Shown: positions 62,770 to 64,000 of the stretch, piece after piece
How the letters are laid out: each line of letters begins with the position of its first letter
Position numbering within the stretch: position 1 is the first letter of the stretch
Assembly (NCBI GenBank): GCA_019638475.1
Contig: JAHBTR010000007.1
Coordinates: forward strand, 1 to 64,000
DNA length: 64,000 nt
From: Chitinophagaceae bacterium
GTDB lineage: Bacteria; Bacteroidota; Bacteroidia; Chitinophagales; Chitinophagaceae
Direction of reading: 5' to 3'
Notes under the pieces: model-generated
What the model was told of the DNA's origin: nothing
Databases searched by the model: none
What the model saw: only the letters and a program-made list of their open reading frames with translations
Program-made: the position numbers and the translations under genes

Positions 62770-63372
62770 ATGACTCCTGAAAGAAGAAAAAAATTATTAC
62801 AGGTATTAAGTAAAAGACAAAATAATATTACAGTAGTAATGGAAAATGTGCAAGACCCTCACAATATTTCTGCTGTAATGCGTACTTGCGATGCTGTTGG
62901 TATTCAAGATTTGTATATTCTAAATACAAAAATTCCACGACACAAAAAATTTGGTGCAAAGAGTAGTAGTAGTGCAGCAAAATGGCTTACAGTGCATCAG
63001 TTTACCAGTGCAGAAGAATGTTTTGAAGTATTGAGAAAAAGTTATGAACTAATTCTTACAACACATTTAGCAGCAGATGCCAAAAGTTTGTATGAAATTG
63101 ATTTTACACAACGTGTGGCATTGGTTTTTGGCAATGAACATGCAGGTGTAAGCGATGAAGTTAGACTATTAGCAGATGGTAACTTTATTATTCCTCAAAT
63201 GGGTATTATTCAAAGTTTAAATATTTCTGTAGCTTGTGCAGTAAGTATTTATGAAGCATTCAGACAAAAGCAACAAGCTGGGCATTACAATTCTGTATCT
63301 TTACCTACCAACAGGATGAATACCTTAATGAAAGAATGGGGGTTTAATGATGATGGAGAAGAAATAAATTAA
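62770..63372 (+). CDS. TrmH/SpoU family tRNA/rRNA 2'-O-methyltransferase
   Basis: The 200-residue SPOUT methylase has motif 1 VVMENVQDPHNISAVMRTCD (about residues 19-38), motif 2 VALVFGNEHAGVSDEV (about 117-132) and motif 3 IIPQMGIIQSLNISVACAVS (about 139-158), which form the knotted SAM site. The length and the C-terminal extension fit TrmH, the tRNA Gm18 methylase, but SpoU relatives with other targets look alike. Confidence 0.9.
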   Translation: MTPERRKKLLQVLSKRQNNITVVMENVQDPHNISAVMRTCDAVGIQDLYILNTKIPRHKKFGAKSSSSAAKWLTVHQFTSAEECFEVLRKSYELILTTHLAADAKSLYEIDFTQRVALVFGNEHAGVSDEVRLLADGNFIIPQMGIIQSLNISVACAVSIYEAFRQKQQAGHYNSVSLPTNRMNTLMKEWGFNDDGEEIN

Positions 63373-63465
63373 TATTTAAAAAGTTAGAAGAAAATAATGA
63401 TTAATATTAAAACAGATATTTTTACTCTCAGTTTTATCTCTTACTTATAGTTATCGCATAAAACT

Positions 63466-63915
63466 ATGAAACATATTATTTTTTTTATTTCTATTCTTAT
63501 TCTTATACAAGGGGTAGATAATATGTGTGAAAAAAGGGGCAAGTGTATGGTATCTTCAATGTCCAGAACATTATTAGACTCATTACAAGGAAATTGGCTT
63601 TGTTTAAAAGATACTACTGTAACAGTTATTATCAATGGTAGGTCTTTTATTGAAAATACAAATGATGATATATTTATAAGTAGCAGGGCGTATAAAATGT
63701 ATTTTTCTGATACTATTATTGATAGGTTTCATGAATTTATATTTGATGAAATTTCTTTAGATACTAACAAATTATCTGGTAACTATCTTGTAAATGTATC
63801 ATTACAAAACAATTCTGTTGAATGCTTCAAAATTGTATGTGTAACAGATACAGTATTTTCAATTTCTGATGTTTGGGCAAGAAGAAGTAACACTAATTTT
63901 AAAAGGATTAATTAA
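63466..63915 (+). CDS. small secreted protein of unknown function, 149 aa
   Basis: The N-terminal hydrophobic stretch IIFFISILILIQGV is a likely signal segment, followed by Cys20 (NMCEKRG), which is a poor lipobox. The rest is beta-rich (LLDSLQGNWLCLKDTTVTVI, then VNVSLQNNSVECFKIVCVTD), with a LQGNW start of the kind seen in lipocalin-like small Bacteroidota proteins. That resemblance is weak. It stands alone 93 nt after the TrmH gene. The last 85 nt of the window hold nothing I can identify. Confidence 0.65.
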   Translation: MKHIIFFISILILIQGVDNMCEKRGKCMVSSMSRTLLDSLQGNWLCLKDTTVTVIINGRSFIENTNDDIFISSRAYKMYFSDTIIDRFHEFIFDEISLDTNKLSGNYLVNVSLQNNSVECFKIVCVTDTVFSISDVWARRSNTNFKRIN

Positions 63916-64000
63916 ATTATGTTTTATATGCCTTTCTTTGTAAAGAGTGATGAATAGGTAAGCATCCTATACTCATCAAATAAAGCTATAATGGAGATGT

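Overview
The window is AT-rich (about one third G+C by eye) and looks chromosomal, from a gliding-type/T9SS-bearing Bacteroidota. The evidence is a full-length SprA (T9SS translocon), a secreted protein with a type A T9SS sorting tail, a carboxypeptidase-regulatory-like/TonB outer-membrane receptor, a DUF4294 protein, promoters of the TTG-N17-23-TAnnTTTG type and few Shine-Dalgarno sequences. The gene set would fit the Chitinophagales, but I cannot place it below phylum with confidence.

Layout. 1-342: tail of an unknown gene overlapping a small unknown gene. 363-8289 (minus): ruvA then sprA. 8437-10026 (plus): fabH and a Nudix hydrolase. 10027-10871: a gene-poor stretch with two intrinsic terminators, a possible leader ORF and an unlisted 50-codon basic ORF. 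10872-14268 (minus): TonB-linked receptor and a DUF445 membrane protein. 14441-14515 (minus): tRNA-His(GTG). 14642-16810 (plus): Prc/CtpA-like S41 protease. 17000-52596 (plus): one large surface-polysaccharide locus. 52774-56600 (minus): a FemAB/GNAT-like protein and an M1 peptidase with a barrel-like C-terminal half. 56883-60206 (plus): T9SS-sorted reprolysin-type metalloprotease. 60337-61968 (minus): pruA. 62134-63915 (plus): DUF4294 protein, TrmH-family RNA methylase and a small secreted unknown.

The polysaccharide locus (about 35.6 kb, all on plus) opens with a Wza lipoprotein, a Wzc-type tyrosine kinase with an extreme Tyr-Gly tail, and a UpxY/NusG-like antiterminator. Next comes a nonulosonate (sialic/legionaminic-type) block: Gfo/Idh/MocA oxidoreductase, CMP-sugar synthetase, SDR, NeuB/LegI and NeuC/LegG. 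A Wzm/Wzt ABC exporter with a glycan-binding C-terminal domain follows, then a long run of glycosyltransferases (GT4, GT2, GT61), several methyltransferases, an AsnB-type amidotransferase, an O-antigen ligase/polymerase-like protein and a GNAT. The block ends with a DegT-type sugar aminotransferase, a PglC-like initiating phosphoglycosyl transferase, a FlaA1/PglF-like 4,6-dehydratase and a CpsB-type PHP phosphatase. The dehydratase, aminotransferase and acetyltransferase could make a 2,4-diamino-2,4,6-trideoxy sugar, both for the PglC-like enzyme and as precursor for the NeuC/NeuB pair. No Wzx flippase is seen, so Wzm/Wzt is the likely exporter.

The most interesting signals are: a G9 homopolymer inside a methyltransferase-like gene (possible slipped-strand phase variation); a 33-nt near-identical remnant of a glycosyltransferase 3' end, marking past module shuffling; the in-frame hexanucleotide repeat behind the Wzc tyrosine tail; an ops/JUMPStart-like GC-rich motif after a hairpin just before the UpxY gene; and the unexplained double-terminator region near 10.1-10.7 kb.
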